Source: Agromyces sp. (GTDB lineage: Bacteria > Actinomycetota > Actinomycetes > Actinomycetales > Microbacteriaceae). Taken from it: a stretch of 33,921 nucleotides of DNA. The position numbers and the translations under genes were made by a program. The stretch is from the NCBI GenBank assembly GCA_031178025.1, contig JAPSJU010000001.1, positions 1 to 33,921 on the forward strand, in the 5' to 3' direction. Shown here in pieces: positions 7,803 through 14,704 of this stretch. Each line of letters starts with the position of its first letter. The first letter of the stretch is position 1. Under the pieces are notes generated by a model that ran no database searches, was not told where the DNA came from, and saw only the letters and a list, made by a program, of their open reading frames with translations.

Positions 7803-8864
7803 CTAGAGGAGCCCCACCTCGTTGAGCCGGTCGGCCAGGGTCGCCCCATCGCTCGCGGAGACCCACGGGACGTCGACGGCTCCGTGCTCGTCGGCCTTCG
7901 TGCGGCCGCCGGCGAGTACCGCCTCACCCGTCGAGAGCCGGCGGATGGCCACCGCGGCCACGCGTTCGGGATGTTCCGCGGCGAAGCGCGCGTAGAGCTC
8001 CTCGTCGTGCTGCCCGTCGTCACCGATGAGCAGCCAGCGTACGTGGGGGAACTCCTCCGCCAGCCGCCGCAGGTTGTCCTCCTTGTGCGCGCGGCCGCTG
8101 CGGAACCAGCGGTCGTGGGTGGGACCCCAGTCGGTGAGGAGCAGCGGCCCGGCCGGGTAGAGGTTGCGCGAGAGGAACCTCGTCAGCGTGGGCGCGACGT
8201 TCCATGCGCCCGTCGAGAGGTAGATGACCGGCGAGCCGGGATGGCTGCGCACGAGTCGCTCGTAGAGCACCGCCATGCCAGGGGTCGGGATGCGCGCGTG
8301 CTCGTCGAGCACGAAGGTGTTCCAGAACGCCACGAACGGCCTCGGAAGCGCCGTGACCATCACGGTGTCGTCCACGTCGGAGAGCACGCCGAAGTGCACG
8401 TCCGGTCCGACGATCCAGACGGGCGCCTCGACCGTCTCGGAGCCTTCCGTGCGGAGGGTGACGCGATGCCAGCCGGGCGCGAGCGCAACGGGGATCTTCG
8501 TGTCGACGACACCGCCGCGGTCGGCGAGCACCTCGATCCGCTCGCCGCCGATCTCGATGATCACCGGCACGTCGCCGACGGGCACGCTCGTGAAGCTCCG
8601 CCATCCGCGGATGCCCTGTTCGCGCCGACGACGACCGCGCTTCGAGGGCTCGTCGGCCGGGATGGGGCGGCTGAGCAGCACCCGGCAGAGCACGCGGACC
8701 CAGTCGGTCGACCCGTAGCCGGTGTACGGCACGACCGTCGGCACGTGGCCGCGGCGGCGTGCCCAGCGCTCCCGGAGGTCGTGCACCCAGTCTTCGAGGC
8801 GTGCGGCTCTGTGCCGGACCTGGCGCTCTCGAGATCCGGCCGGAGTGGGGGAGCTCACCGGCAT
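7803..8864 (-). CDS. App1-type phosphatase, DUF2183 protein
   Basis: 353 residues. The C-terminal half is a DUF2183 (App1) domain of the HAD-like phosphatase superfamily; yeast App1 is a phosphatidate phosphatase. The nucleophile motif DxDxT appears as LSDVDDTVMVT (D163, D165, T167), followed by family segments WNTFVLDE, PGMAVLYERL, VIYLSTGAWNV, LLLTDWGPTHDRWFRSG, HKEDNLRRL and LLIGDDGQHD, the last holding the acidic metal ligands. The N-terminal part (residues 1-160) is basic at its start and then beta-rich (VPVIIEIGGERIEVLADRGG), probably an accessory domain. No signal peptide or membrane helix is seen. A CAGACT element 6 bases before the ATG suggests a leaderless mRNA. The substrate in bacteria is unknown; a phospholipid or phosphoprotein role is inference from the family. 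Confidence 0.85.
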   Translation of the reverse strand: MPVSSPTPAGSRERQVRHRAARLEDWVHDLRERWARRRGHVPTVVPYTGYGSTDWVRVLCRVLLSRPIPADEPSKRGRRRREQGIRGWRSFTSVPVGDVPVIIEIGGERIEVLADRGGVVDTKIPVALAPGWHRVTLRTEGSETVEAPVWIVGPDVHFGVLSDVDDTVMVTALPRPFVAFWNTFVLDEHARIPTPGMAVLYERLVRSHPGSPVIYLSTGAWNVAPTLTRFLSRNLYPAGPLLLTDWGPTHDRWFRSGRAHKEDNLRRLAEEFPHVRWLLIGDDGQHDEELYARFAAEHPERVAAVAIRRLSTGEAVLAGGRTKADEHGAVDVPWVSASDGATLADRLNEVGLL

Positions 8865-8870
8865 CCACCC

Positions 8871-8876
8871 AGTCTG
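8871..8876 (-). promoter_or_regulatory. Candidate -10 variant (CAGACT) for the DUF2183 gene
   Basis: Read on the minus strand, CAGACT is followed by exactly 6 bases and the ATG. It differs from TAGACT by its first base only, so it is a weaker member of the window's leaderless-promoter set. Confidence 0.3.
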
Positions 8877-8945
8877 TCATGCGGCCCGGTCCCTTCACGA
8901 AACGCGGCCACCCGCTGGATGGTCGGCCACGACCCGGGGGACCTA

Positions 8946-8951
8946 TAGAGT
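8946..8951 (+). promoter_or_regulatory. Candidate -10 element for the tetR gene (TAGAGT)
   Basis: TAGAGT fits TAnnnT, inside the AT-richer patch ACCTATAGAGT. It would start transcription near 8958 and leave room for the ribosome-binding site AAAGAGGAGG at 8963-8972. An overlapping TATAGA at 8944 is an alternative. Confidence 0.4.
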
Positions 8952-8976
8952 GGAGGCCGCGAAAGAGGAGGGTTCC

Positions 8977-9693
8977 GTGCCGAATGTCGAGCTGATCCTC
9001 GGGGCCGGTCCGAGCCGTAAGCGCGCGATCCGCACCGAGCCGACGCAGCGTCGCAGCACCCAGCGTCTCGACGCGTTGCTCGACGCCGCCGCCGAGATCG
9101 TCGACGAGACCGGGTTCGAGCGGCTGACGACGCAGATGGTGGCCGAGCGTGCCGGTGCATCGATCGGCACCGTCTATCGCTATTTCCCCGATCGCGTCGC
9201 GGTGCTGCACGCGCTGCGCGAACGCTCGATCCGCCGGTTCCGCGAGCGGGTCGCCGACGACCTCGAGCGCGCCGAACTCGCGACCTGGTGGGATGTCGTC
9301 GAGGTCGCGCTCGACGTGGCCGCGTCGCTCTACCGCGACGAGCCGGGGTTCAGCGTCGTGCAGTCCGGACGTCGGGAGACCGCCGAAGACAGCCCCGAAC
9401 CCGAGTTCGCGCTTCGCATCGCTCGGCTCATCGAGGCCGAGTTCGATCTCGAGGCCGACGATCCGGAGCTCCGGTTCCGGCTCGGCATCGCCGTCGAGCT
9501 CGGTGATGCCCTGATCAGCAGGGCCTTCGAACGCGAGCCAGAGGGGGATGCGCGCTACCTCTTCGAGGCGAAGCGGATCGTGCACGACTACCTCGCCGAG
9601 CACCTCGGTCACGCGCGCGGGTACGACGCCGAAGGCTGGGGGACGGCGCTCGACGACGCGCTGCGACGGCGCGTTGCCTCGCGAGTCGAATGA
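8977..9693 (+). CDS. TetR-family transcriptional regulator
   Basis: 238 residues. The start is the GTG at 8977, set 4 bases after the strong ribosome-binding site AAAGAGGAGG (8963-8972); the open frame extends upstream to 8722 but that part lies under the divergent gene and promoter region. An N-terminal TetR DNA-binding domain (about residues 28-75) shows ALLDAAAEIVDETGFERLTT, MVAERAGASIGTVYRYFPDR and AVLHALRERS. The C-terminal ligand/dimer domain is all-helical (WWDVVEVALDVAASLYRDEP and following) and gives no clue to the ligand. It stands 57 bases before the ABC transporter genes on the same strand and is divergent from the DUF2183 gene, so it may regulate either. The operator is unknown; a 10-base palindrome lies just downstream at 9713. 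Confidence 0.88.
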   Translation: MPNVELILGAGPSRKRAIRTEPTQRRSTQRLDALLDAAAEIVDETGFERLTTQMVAERAGASIGTVYRYFPDRVAVLHALRERSIRRFRERVADDLERAELATWWDVVEVALDVAASLYRDEPGFSVVQSGRRETAEDSPEPEFALRIARLIEAEFDLEADDPELRFRLGIAVELGDALISRAFEREPEGDARYLFEAKRIVHDYLAEHLGHARGYDAEGWGTALDDALRRRVASRVE

Positions 9694-9712
9694 TGTTTGG
9701 CTGGATCGCGGG

Positions 9713-9722
9713 CGTCCGGACG
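9713..9722. promoter_or_regulatory. 10-base palindrome CGTCCGGACG before the ABC transporter operon
   Basis: A perfect palindrome lies between the tetR stop and the ATPase start, flanked by a wider pair CGGGC (9709-9713) and GCCCG (9732-9736). It could be a TetR operator or a weak tetR terminator. GC-rich palindromes of this length are common by chance here, so support is low. Confidence 0.2.
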
Positions 9723-9750
9723 ACCTTCCGAGCCCGGGAATGGGGCGGGC

Positions 9751-10563
9751 ATGATCGAGTTCCGAGGCGTCACCAAGCGATTCCCTGACGGTACGGTCGC
9801 GGTCGAAGGCGTCGACATCGTCATCCCGCCGCACACCACGACGGTGCTCGTGGGATCGTCGGGATCCGGCAAGACCACGCTGCTCAGGATGATCAACCGG
9901 ATGGTCGATCCGACCGCCGGCCAGGTGCTGATCGACGGCGTCGATGTCGCGACGCGCGAGCCCGTGGCGCTGCGCCGCAGCATCGGCTACGTGATGCAGG
10001 ACTCCGGCCTGCTGCCGCATCGCACCGTCATCGACAACGTGGCGACCGTGCCGCTCCTGCGCGGTACACGGCGGCGCGAGGCGTACGCGCGTGCCCTCGA
10101 GCTGCTCGAGACGGTCGGACTGGACCGTTCGCTCGGCGATCGCTACCCGAGCCAGCTCTCGGGCGGACAACGGCAGCGAGTGGGCGTGGCTCGCGGGCTC
10201 GCGGTCGATCCCAACATCCTGCTCATGGACGAGCCGTTCGGGGCGGTGGACCCGATCGTCCGATCCGAGCTCCAGCAGGAGTTGCTGCGGCTGCAGGGAG
10301 AGCTGGGCAAGACGGTCGTGTTCGTCACGCACGACGTCGACGAGGCGTTCCTGCTCGGTGACCAGGTCGTGATCATGCAGCAGGGCGGGAGGATCTCGCA
10401 GGCGGCCTCGCCTGCGGAGATCCTGGCCCGGCCGGCCGACTCGTTCGTGGCCGAGTTCGTGGGCGTCGATCGCGGGAAGCGGGCGCTCCACGTCACCGAG
10501 GTGGACGGCAGGCGGATCGTCGTCGACGCGGCCGGCCGGCCGGCGGGGGTCCTCGCGTCGTGA
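9751..10563 (+). CDS. Osmoprotectant-type ABC transporter ATPase (ProV/OpuCA-like, no CBS domains)
   Basis: 270 residues, counted from the ATG that gives MIEFRGVTKRFPDGT; a longer in-frame TTG start at 9697 is less likely because the added residues are not family-like. All ABC motifs are present: Walker A GSSGSGKTT (K41), Q-loop VMQDSGLLPH, signature LSGGQRQRV (about 136-144), Walker B ILLMDEPFGAVDP (D160-E161) and H-loop VTHDVDEAF. The segment RMINRMVDPTAGQVLIDG and the four-gene layout point to the glycine betaine/carnitine/choline (OpuC/OsmV) group. OpuCA-type ATPases are usually about 370-400 residues with tandem CBS domains that sense ionic strength; this one stops about 30 residues after the D-loop/H-loop region of the ATPase core (VDRGKRALHVTEVDGRR), so that sensor is missing. 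Confidence 0.9.
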   Translation: MIEFRGVTKRFPDGTVAVEGVDIVIPPHTTTVLVGSSGSGKTTLLRMINRMVDPTAGQVLIDGVDVATREPVALRRSIGYVMQDSGLLPHRTVIDNVATVPLLRGTRRREAYARALELLETVGLDRSLGDRYPSQLSGGQRQRVGVARGLAVDPNILLMDEPFGAVDPIVRSELQQELLRLQGELGKTVVFVTHDVDEAFLLGDQVVIMQQGGRISQAASPAEILARPADSFVAEFVGVDRGKRALHVTEVDGRRIVVDAAGRPAGVLAS

Positions 10564-11249
10564 GCTGGTTCTGGGCGAATCTCGACCGGATCGGGGAGCT
10601 CATGCTCGTGCACCTGGCGTTGTCGGTGCCCGCGATCGTGCTCAGCTTCGTGCTCTCCGTTCCGCTCGGCTGGATCGCGCATCGCTACCGGTGGTCGCGC
10701 AGCGTGCTGCTGTCGATCTGCGCCCTGCTCTACGCGATCCCCTCGCTCGCCCTCTTCATCGCGTTGCCGGCGATCACCGGATTCGGGCTTCGATCGCCGG
10801 TCAACCTCGTGATCGCATTGACCCTCTACGGCATCGCCGTGATCGCGCGCACGGCCGCCGATGCATTCGACTCCGTCGAGCGCGACGTTCGCCAGTCGGC
10901 GACGGCGATGGGGTTCTCGGCGTCGGGGAGGTTCTGGAGCGTCGAGCTGCCGCTCGCGGGACCCGTGCTCCTCTCGGGACTCCGTGTGGTGATCGTCAGC
11001 ACGGTCAGCCTGGCGACGGTCGGCGCGGTCATCGGCGTGCAGGGCCTCGGCAGCCTCTTCACCGATGGCTTCCAGCGCGGCATCCAGGCGGAGATCGTCA
11101 CCGGCATCGTCGCGACGATCGTCCTCGCACTCGTACTCGACTGGATCGCCGTCATGATCGGCCGACTCGTCATGCCGTGGTCGAGACCGCGCATCGCGCG
11201 AAAGCGTCCGAACCCGGGGGAGTCGGCGAGCCGGGCGGAGGCCGCATGA
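10560..11249 (+). CDS. Osmoprotectant-type ABC transporter permease 1
   Basis: 229 residues, a single BPD_transp_1 permease domain with about six membrane helices (for example LMLVHLALSVPAIVLSFVLS near the start, and IVTGIVATIVLALVLDWIAV near the end). The coupling-loop segment VERDVRQSATAMGFSASGRF is the EAA-type motif that contacts the ATPase. Family segments LLYAIPSLALFIALPAITG and VGAVIGVQGLGSLFTDGF match OpuCB/YehW-type permeases. The GTG start overlaps the ATPase stop by 4 bases (GTGA), and its own stop overlaps the next ATG (ATGA), so the operon is translationally coupled. It probably pairs with permease 2 as a heterodimer. The transported compound cannot be read from the sequence. Confidence 0.9.
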   Translation: MSWFWANLDRIGELMLVHLALSVPAIVLSFVLSVPLGWIAHRYRWSRSVLLSICALLYAIPSLALFIALPAITGFGLRSPVNLVIALTLYGIAVIARTAADAFDSVERDVRQSATAMGFSASGRFWSVELPLAGPVLLSGLRVVIVSTVSLATVGAVIGVQGLGSLFTDGFQRGIQAEIVTGIVATIVLALVLDWIAVMIGRLVMPWSRPRIARKRPNPGESASRAEAA

Positions 11250-11989
11250 ACGTCATCCTCGACGGCATCGCGTGGATCCTCGACCCCGTGCACTGGAGCG
11301 GCGCCGTGAGCATCCCGCAGCGGCTCTGGGAGCACATCCGGGTCTCAGCGGCGGTGCTGGCGATCGCCTCGGCGATCGCGCTCCCGCTCGGCGCCCTCAT
11401 CGGGCACACCGGTCGCGGCCGGGAGCTCGCGGTCATGGTGTCCGGCGGACTCCGTGCGCTGCCCACACTCGGCGTGCTGACGCTCTTCGGCATCTGGATC
11501 GGCATCGGGCTCGCCGCGCCGGTCATCTCCCTCGTGATCCTCGCGATCCCGCCGCTGCTCGCCGGTGCATACGCGGGATTCGAATCCGTGGATCGGCGCA
11601 CGATCGACGCGGCCCGTGCGATGGGCATGCGCGAAGCGCAGATCGTCGCGAAGGTCGAGGCTCCGCTCGGCATGCCGCTCATCGTCGGCGGCATCCGTTC
11701 GGCGACGCTGCAGATCATCGCGACGGCGACCCTGGCCGCCTACATCGCCGACGACGGTCTCGGCCGCTTCATCTTCGAAGGACTCAAGACACGGGATTAT
11801 CCGGAGATGCTCGGCGGTTCCATCTTGGTGATCGCCCTCGCGCTCGTCGTCGACGGGTGCTTCGCGATCGCGCAACGGCTCGTGGTGCCCGCTGGAGTGC
11901 GGGCAACTCGGAGCCGAGAACACCGCACAGGGCCGGTCCGGCTCCGAGCGGACATGGGGCAACCCGTCACCGAAGGGAATCACAGATGA
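11246..11989 (+). CDS. Osmoprotectant-type ABC transporter permease 2
   Basis: 247 residues, a second BPD_transp_1 permease of the OpuCD/YehY type. The EAA loop is seen as DRRTIDAARAMGMREAQI followed by KVEAPLGMPLIVGGIRSAT; membrane segments include VLAIASAIALPLGALIG, ISLVILAIPPLLAGAYAG and ILVIALALVVDGCFAIA. GLRALPTLGVLTLFGIWIG and YIADDGLGRFIFEGL are typical of this group. Start and stop both overlap their neighbours by 4 bases (ATGA). The last 30 residues (after RLVVPAGV) are hydrophilic and basic, and also encode the ribosome-binding site (GAAGGGA) of the lipoprotein gene. It forms the membrane channel together with permease 1. Confidence 0.9.
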   Translation: MNVILDGIAWILDPVHWSGAVSIPQRLWEHIRVSAAVLAIASAIALPLGALIGHTGRGRELAVMVSGGLRALPTLGVLTLFGIWIGIGLAAPVISLVILAIPPLLAGAYAGFESVDRRTIDAARAMGMREAQIVAKVEAPLGMPLIVGGIRSATLQIIATATLAAYIADDGLGRFIFEGLKTRDYPEMLGGSILVIALALVVDGCFAIAQRLVVPAGVRATRSREHRTGPVRLRADMGQPVTEGNHR

Positions 11990-12915
11990 CCACAGCAGGC
12001 AGAGGCCGGCTCCTTGCGATCGCCGCGGTCGCGGTCGGGGCGACCGTCGCCCTGGCAGGGTGCGCGTCCGGCGATCCGCTCGACAACGGGTCGGGCGGCG
12101 AGGGGGACGCATCCTCCGAGACGCTCGTGATCGGCTCCCAGGACTACTACTCGAACGAGATCATCGCCGAGCTGTACGCCCAGGCCCTCGAGGAGAACGG
12201 GTACACGGTCGAGCGCGAGTTCCGCATCGGCCAGCGTGAGGTGTACATCCCGGAGATCGAGAGCGGCGAGATCGACGTGTTCCCCGAGTACACGGGGAAT
12301 CTCCTGCAGTTCTACGTGCCCGAGACGACCGCCACGACGAGCGACGACGTGTACGCCGAGCTCCAGACGTCGCTGCCCGACGGCCTCCGGGTGCTCGAGC
12401 AGTCGCCCGCCACCGACCAGGACTCGTACAACGTGACGCGCGCCTTCTCCGAGGAGAACGGGGTCACGAGCCTCGCCGACCTGCGGGACGTGACGACGCC
12501 GCTCACGCTCGGCGGCAACTCCGAACTCGCGACGCGGCCGTACGGACCGGAGGGGTTGAAGGCGGTCTACGGCGTGGAGGTGGCGTTCACGCCCATCGAG
12601 GACAGCGGCGGACCCCTGACGCTGAAGGCCCTCCTCGACGACCAGGTGCAGCTCGTCAACATCTACAGCGCCGACCCCAAGATCGAGGCGAACGACCTCG
12701 TGACGCTCGAGGATCCCGAGGGGCTGTTCCTGGCGTCGAACGTCGTTCCCGTGGTCAGCGAGAAGGTGACCGACGAGATCGCCGAGATCATCGACACGGT
12801 CTCCTCGGCGCTCACCGCCGAGGACCTCGTCGCGCTCAACTCGCTGAGCGTCGATGAGGAGCAGTCGGCCGACCAGATCGCGAGCGACTGGCTCGCTGAG
12901 AAGGCGCTCTTCTAA
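11986..12915 (+). CDS. Osmoprotectant-type ABC transporter substrate-binding lipoprotein
   Basis: 309 residues. A lipoprotein signal peptide (basic MTTAGRGR, hydrophobic core, lipobox LAGC with the lipidated Cys at residue 26) anchors it outside the membrane; LspA, encoded at the left edge, would process it. A Gly/Ser/Asp linker follows, then the OpuAC-type binding domain starting ETLVIGSQDYYSNEIIAELYA. VFPEYTGNLLQFY carries the PEYTG motif characteristic of the OpuC/OsmX group. Ligand-binding aromatic residues are probably among YY at the domain start and the Tyr of EYTG, but a precise assignment would need modelling. The start overlaps the permease stop by 4 bases and has the ribosome-binding site GAAGGGA. 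The stop overlaps the stop of the convergent DedA gene by 3 bases. Confidence 0.92.
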   Translation: MTTAGRGRLLAIAAVAVGATVALAGCASGDPLDNGSGGEGDASSETLVIGSQDYYSNEIIAELYAQALEENGYTVEREFRIGQREVYIPEIESGEIDVFPEYTGNLLQFYVPETTATTSDDVYAELQTSLPDGLRVLEQSPATDQDSYNVTRAFSEENGVTSLADLRDVTTPLTLGGNSELATRPYGPEGLKAVYGVEVAFTPIEDSGGPLTLKALLDDQVQLVNIYSADPKIEANDLVTLEDPEGLFLASNVVPVVSEKVTDEIAEIIDTVSSALTAEDLVALNSLSVDEEQSADQIASDWLAEKALF

Positions 12916-13673
12916 CGGTCCCGATCGGGATCCGAAGGGTCGGGCGCCGGCGCGCCCGGCCCTTCGGCGTCTCGCGGATCGAGTGCCACCGCTGCGGGAC
13001 CGGTCGGGGAGGTCGTCACCTCCGCAGCCGGATCGACGTCGGCGAGGTGGCGGGCCTCGGCCCGCACGAGGAGCCGCTTCGTTCCCCAGACGAGCAGCAG
13101 GAACACGACGATGACGCCGACGAAGAGATACCCGGCCCAGTGCAGCTCCCGGCTCAGCTCGCGATACCCTCCGGCCGCGAGCGAGCCCACCGTCACGTAC
13201 GCGAACGCCCAGATGACGCACGCCGGCGCCGTCCAGGCGATGAAGCGTCGATATCGCATGGTGCTCATCCCGACCGTCAGCGGAATGAGCGAGTGGAGCA
13301 CGGGCAGGAACCTCGAGATGAAGATCGCCGGCCCTCCGCGGCGGTCGAGGTAGCGCTGCGCGCGCGACCAGTTCCGTTCGCCGATCCGTCGACCGAGCCG
13401 GGAGTGCTGGATGTGCGGACCGAACCAGCGACCGAGGGCGAAGCCGATGCTCTCGCCGATGAGCGCACCGACGACGGCCGTGATCGCCAGCGCGAAGTAC
13501 TCGACGACGCCGTCGACGGCCGTCGAGGAGACGAGCACGACCGTGTCGCCTGGCACGATGAGGCCGATCAGCACCGAGGTCTCGAGCATGATGGCGAGCC
13601 CCGCGAGCAGCGTGCGGGCGATGGGGTCCACGCCCTGCACGGTGTCGAGGATCCAGTCGAGCAGCTCGTTCAC
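12912..13673 (-). CDS. DedA-family membrane protein
   Basis: 253 residues with a VTT/DedA (SNARE-associated) domain. DedA proteins are membrane proteins linked to proton-dependent transport and, for some, flipping of undecaprenyl phosphate or phospholipid. Family features are the re-entrant segment ETSVLIGLIVPGDTVVLVSS, the glycine-rich VGALIGESIGFALGRWFGP, RRGGPAIFISRFLPVLHSLI with the conserved Arg, PLTVGMSTMRYRRFIAW and a C-terminal helix GYLFVGVIVVFLLLVWG. The last 45 residues are a hydrophilic Pro/Ala/Asp tail whose coding sequence overlaps a large hairpin that would serve the convergent ABC operon. Translation starts at a GTG 6 bases after a TACGCT -10 element. The substrate of this member is not known. 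Confidence 0.9.
   Translation of the reverse strand: MNELLDWILDTVQGVDPIARTLLAGLAIMLETSVLIGLIVPGDTVVLVSSTAVDGVVEYFALAITAVVGALIGESIGFALGRWFGPHIQHSRLGRRIGERNWSRAQRYLDRRGGPAIFISRFLPVLHSLIPLTVGMSTMRYRRFIAWTAPACVIWAFAYVTVGSLAAGGYRELSRELHWAGYLFVGVIVVFLLLVWGTKRLLVRAEARHLADVDPAAEVTTSPTGPAAVALDPRDAEGPGAPAPDPSDPDRDR
12933..12966. terminator. Large hairpin after the ABC transporter operon, inside the end of the DedA gene
   Basis: Bases 12933-12946 pair with 12953-12966 as a 14-bp stem (one T-G wobble) around a 6-base loop, starting 17 bases after the lipoprotein stop codon. It is well placed to end the ABC operon transcript. On the other strand it lies within the last codons of the DedA gene, before its stop. 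A perfect palindrome TCCCGATCGGGA (12919-12930) lies between the stops and this hairpin. Confidence 0.6.
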
Positions 13674-13679
13674 ACTCCG

Positions 13680-13685
13680 AGCGTA
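13680..13685 (-). promoter_or_regulatory. Candidate -10 element for the DedA gene (TACGCT), leaderless start
   Basis: On the minus strand TACGCT is followed by exactly 6 bases and the GTG start, so transcription would begin on the start codon. The 6-base spacer CGGAGT also looks like a weak ribosome-binding site. Confidence 0.45.
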
Positions 13686-13712
13686 GTCACGCCGTGGCCG
13701 GCGGACATGGGC

Positions 13713-13745
13713 CTCGGGGTGGAATCCGAGTCTCCCCTTAGGGGA
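13713..13745 (-). terminator. Possible weak terminator after the M56 protease gene
   Basis: Two small hairpins lie in the 78-base gap downstream of the protease stop on the minus strand: TCCCC/GGGGA (13733-13745, 3-base loop) and CTCGG/CCGAG (13713-13730, 8-base loop). Each has only 5 base pairs and there is no clear T-run. Confidence 0.3.
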
Positions 13746-13751
13746 CGCGGG

Positions 13752-14702
13752 TCACCGCGGCACGATGCCGAGCATCGCGGCGTAGGCGAGCACGGGCACC
13801 GCGATGAGCGCCGCGGCCGCCGAGAGCACCGCCACCCGGGCCGAGCGCGGCAGCGACGCATCGACCGTGTCGCCCCCGCCCAGTCGGGTCATCCGCGCCG
13901 TGAGCATCGCGGCGTCGGACGCGGCCGAGGCGGGCGCGTCGGGGTAGGCGCCGGATTCGCCGGCATCGCCGACCCGCTCGATCGCTCGGGCGAGTGCCGG
14001 AGATCCCACGGCGCGGCGGGCGCCGTCGTCCGCGAGCATCTCGGTGAGCGTGATGACGGCGCGCTCGGCGCGGTTGGCGATCGGGAACCACGGGATCGCG
14101 CTGTGCCAGGCCCGGAATGCGAGCCGCACGAGCTGGTGCAACTGCTCGAGGTGCGTACGCTCGTGGGCGATCACGGCGTCGAGCTCGTCGGGTTCCAGTG
14201 CGCGCACCAGCCCATCGGTGAGCACGGTCGCCGTGCGGAATCCGGGCACGCAGTAGGCGAGGGGGACGGGATGGGCGAGCACCCTCGTACGCGGGTCACC
14301 CGGCAGCGGATCGCTGAGCAGGTCGACCAGCTGGTGCTGCCGTCGCCGTTCGCGCTCGGCTCGGACGGCGGTGAGCGCGAGGTTCAGCATGAGGAGCACG
14401 GCCACCGCGGCGGCGAGCGTCAGCGAGGCGATGTGCAGCACGCCGTAGCCGGCCGGGATGGGGCCGGATGCGAGCGCCGGGGCCAGCTCGGCCAGCGCCA
14501 TCGGAAGGCTGGGGGCGGGGGCAGCGCCGAGGGCCAGGAGGCAGCCGATCATCGAGAGGCCCCCGGCCAGCGCGATCGCCTCCCAGAGTGCGAGCGCGAC
14601 GGCCGGTGCCCGTGAGGGCCACGCCGCCCGGGCGAGCGCGACGGGCACCGGCCAGGCCAGGGCGAGCGCGAGGGCGCCGAGCACCGCCGCCAGCGTGAGC
14701 AC
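13752..14702 (-). CDS. M56-family (BlaR1-like) membrane metalloprotease without a penicillin-sensor domain
   Basis: 316 residues. Membrane helices are predicted near residues 3-23, 33-60, 85-112 and 290-312. The zinc-protease motif HExxH is AHERTH (H180-H184) in the segment ELDAVIAHERTHLEQLHQLV, preceded by PLAYCVPGFRTATVLTDGLV, which resembles the M56 peptidase domain of BlaR1/MecR1; a downstream ligand Glu may be in LTEMLADDGAR. BlaR1 proteins have an extracellular penicillin-binding sensor of about 250 residues after the protease part; here the protein ends after the last helix, so beta-lactam sensing by that domain is excluded. The GTG start is 2 bases after the blaI stop, so the two form an operon. 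Its likely job, by analogy, is to inactivate the BlaI repressor on a signal that is unknown. Confidence 0.87.
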   Translation of the reverse strand: MLTLAAVLGALALALAWPVPVALARAAWPSRAPAVALALWEAIALAGGLSMIGCLLALGAAPAPSLPMALAELAPALASGPIPAGYGVLHIASLTLAAAVAVLLMLNLALTAVRAERERRRQHQLVDLLSDPLPGDPRTRVLAHPVPLAYCVPGFRTATVLTDGLVRALEPDELDAVIAHERTHLEQLHQLVRLAFRAWHSAIPWFPIANRAERAVITLTEMLADDGARRAVGSPALARAIERVGDAGESGAYPDAPASAASDAAMLTARMTRLGGGDTVDASLPRSARVAVLSAAAALIAVPVLAYAAMLGIVPR

Positions 14703-14704
14703 GG

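Noticed and set aside
8722..8976. Upstream extension of the TetR open frame
   Set aside because: It lies over the divergent DUF2183 gene and promoter; GTG 8977 has the ribosome-binding site and a normal TetR N-terminus.
9697..9750. TTG start for the ABC ATPase, adding 18 residues
   Set aside because: The added residues do not look like the family; MIEFRGV is the usual N-terminus.
8020..10491. 823-codon minus-strand frame opposite the tetR and ATPase genes
   Set aside because: Overlaps three well-supported genes and has no domain; a GC-bias shadow.
13731..13745. Palindrome around TCCCCTTAGGGGA as an operator
   Set aside because: It lies downstream of the protease gene and upstream of the DedA promoter, without a second copy; more simply a weak terminator hairpin.
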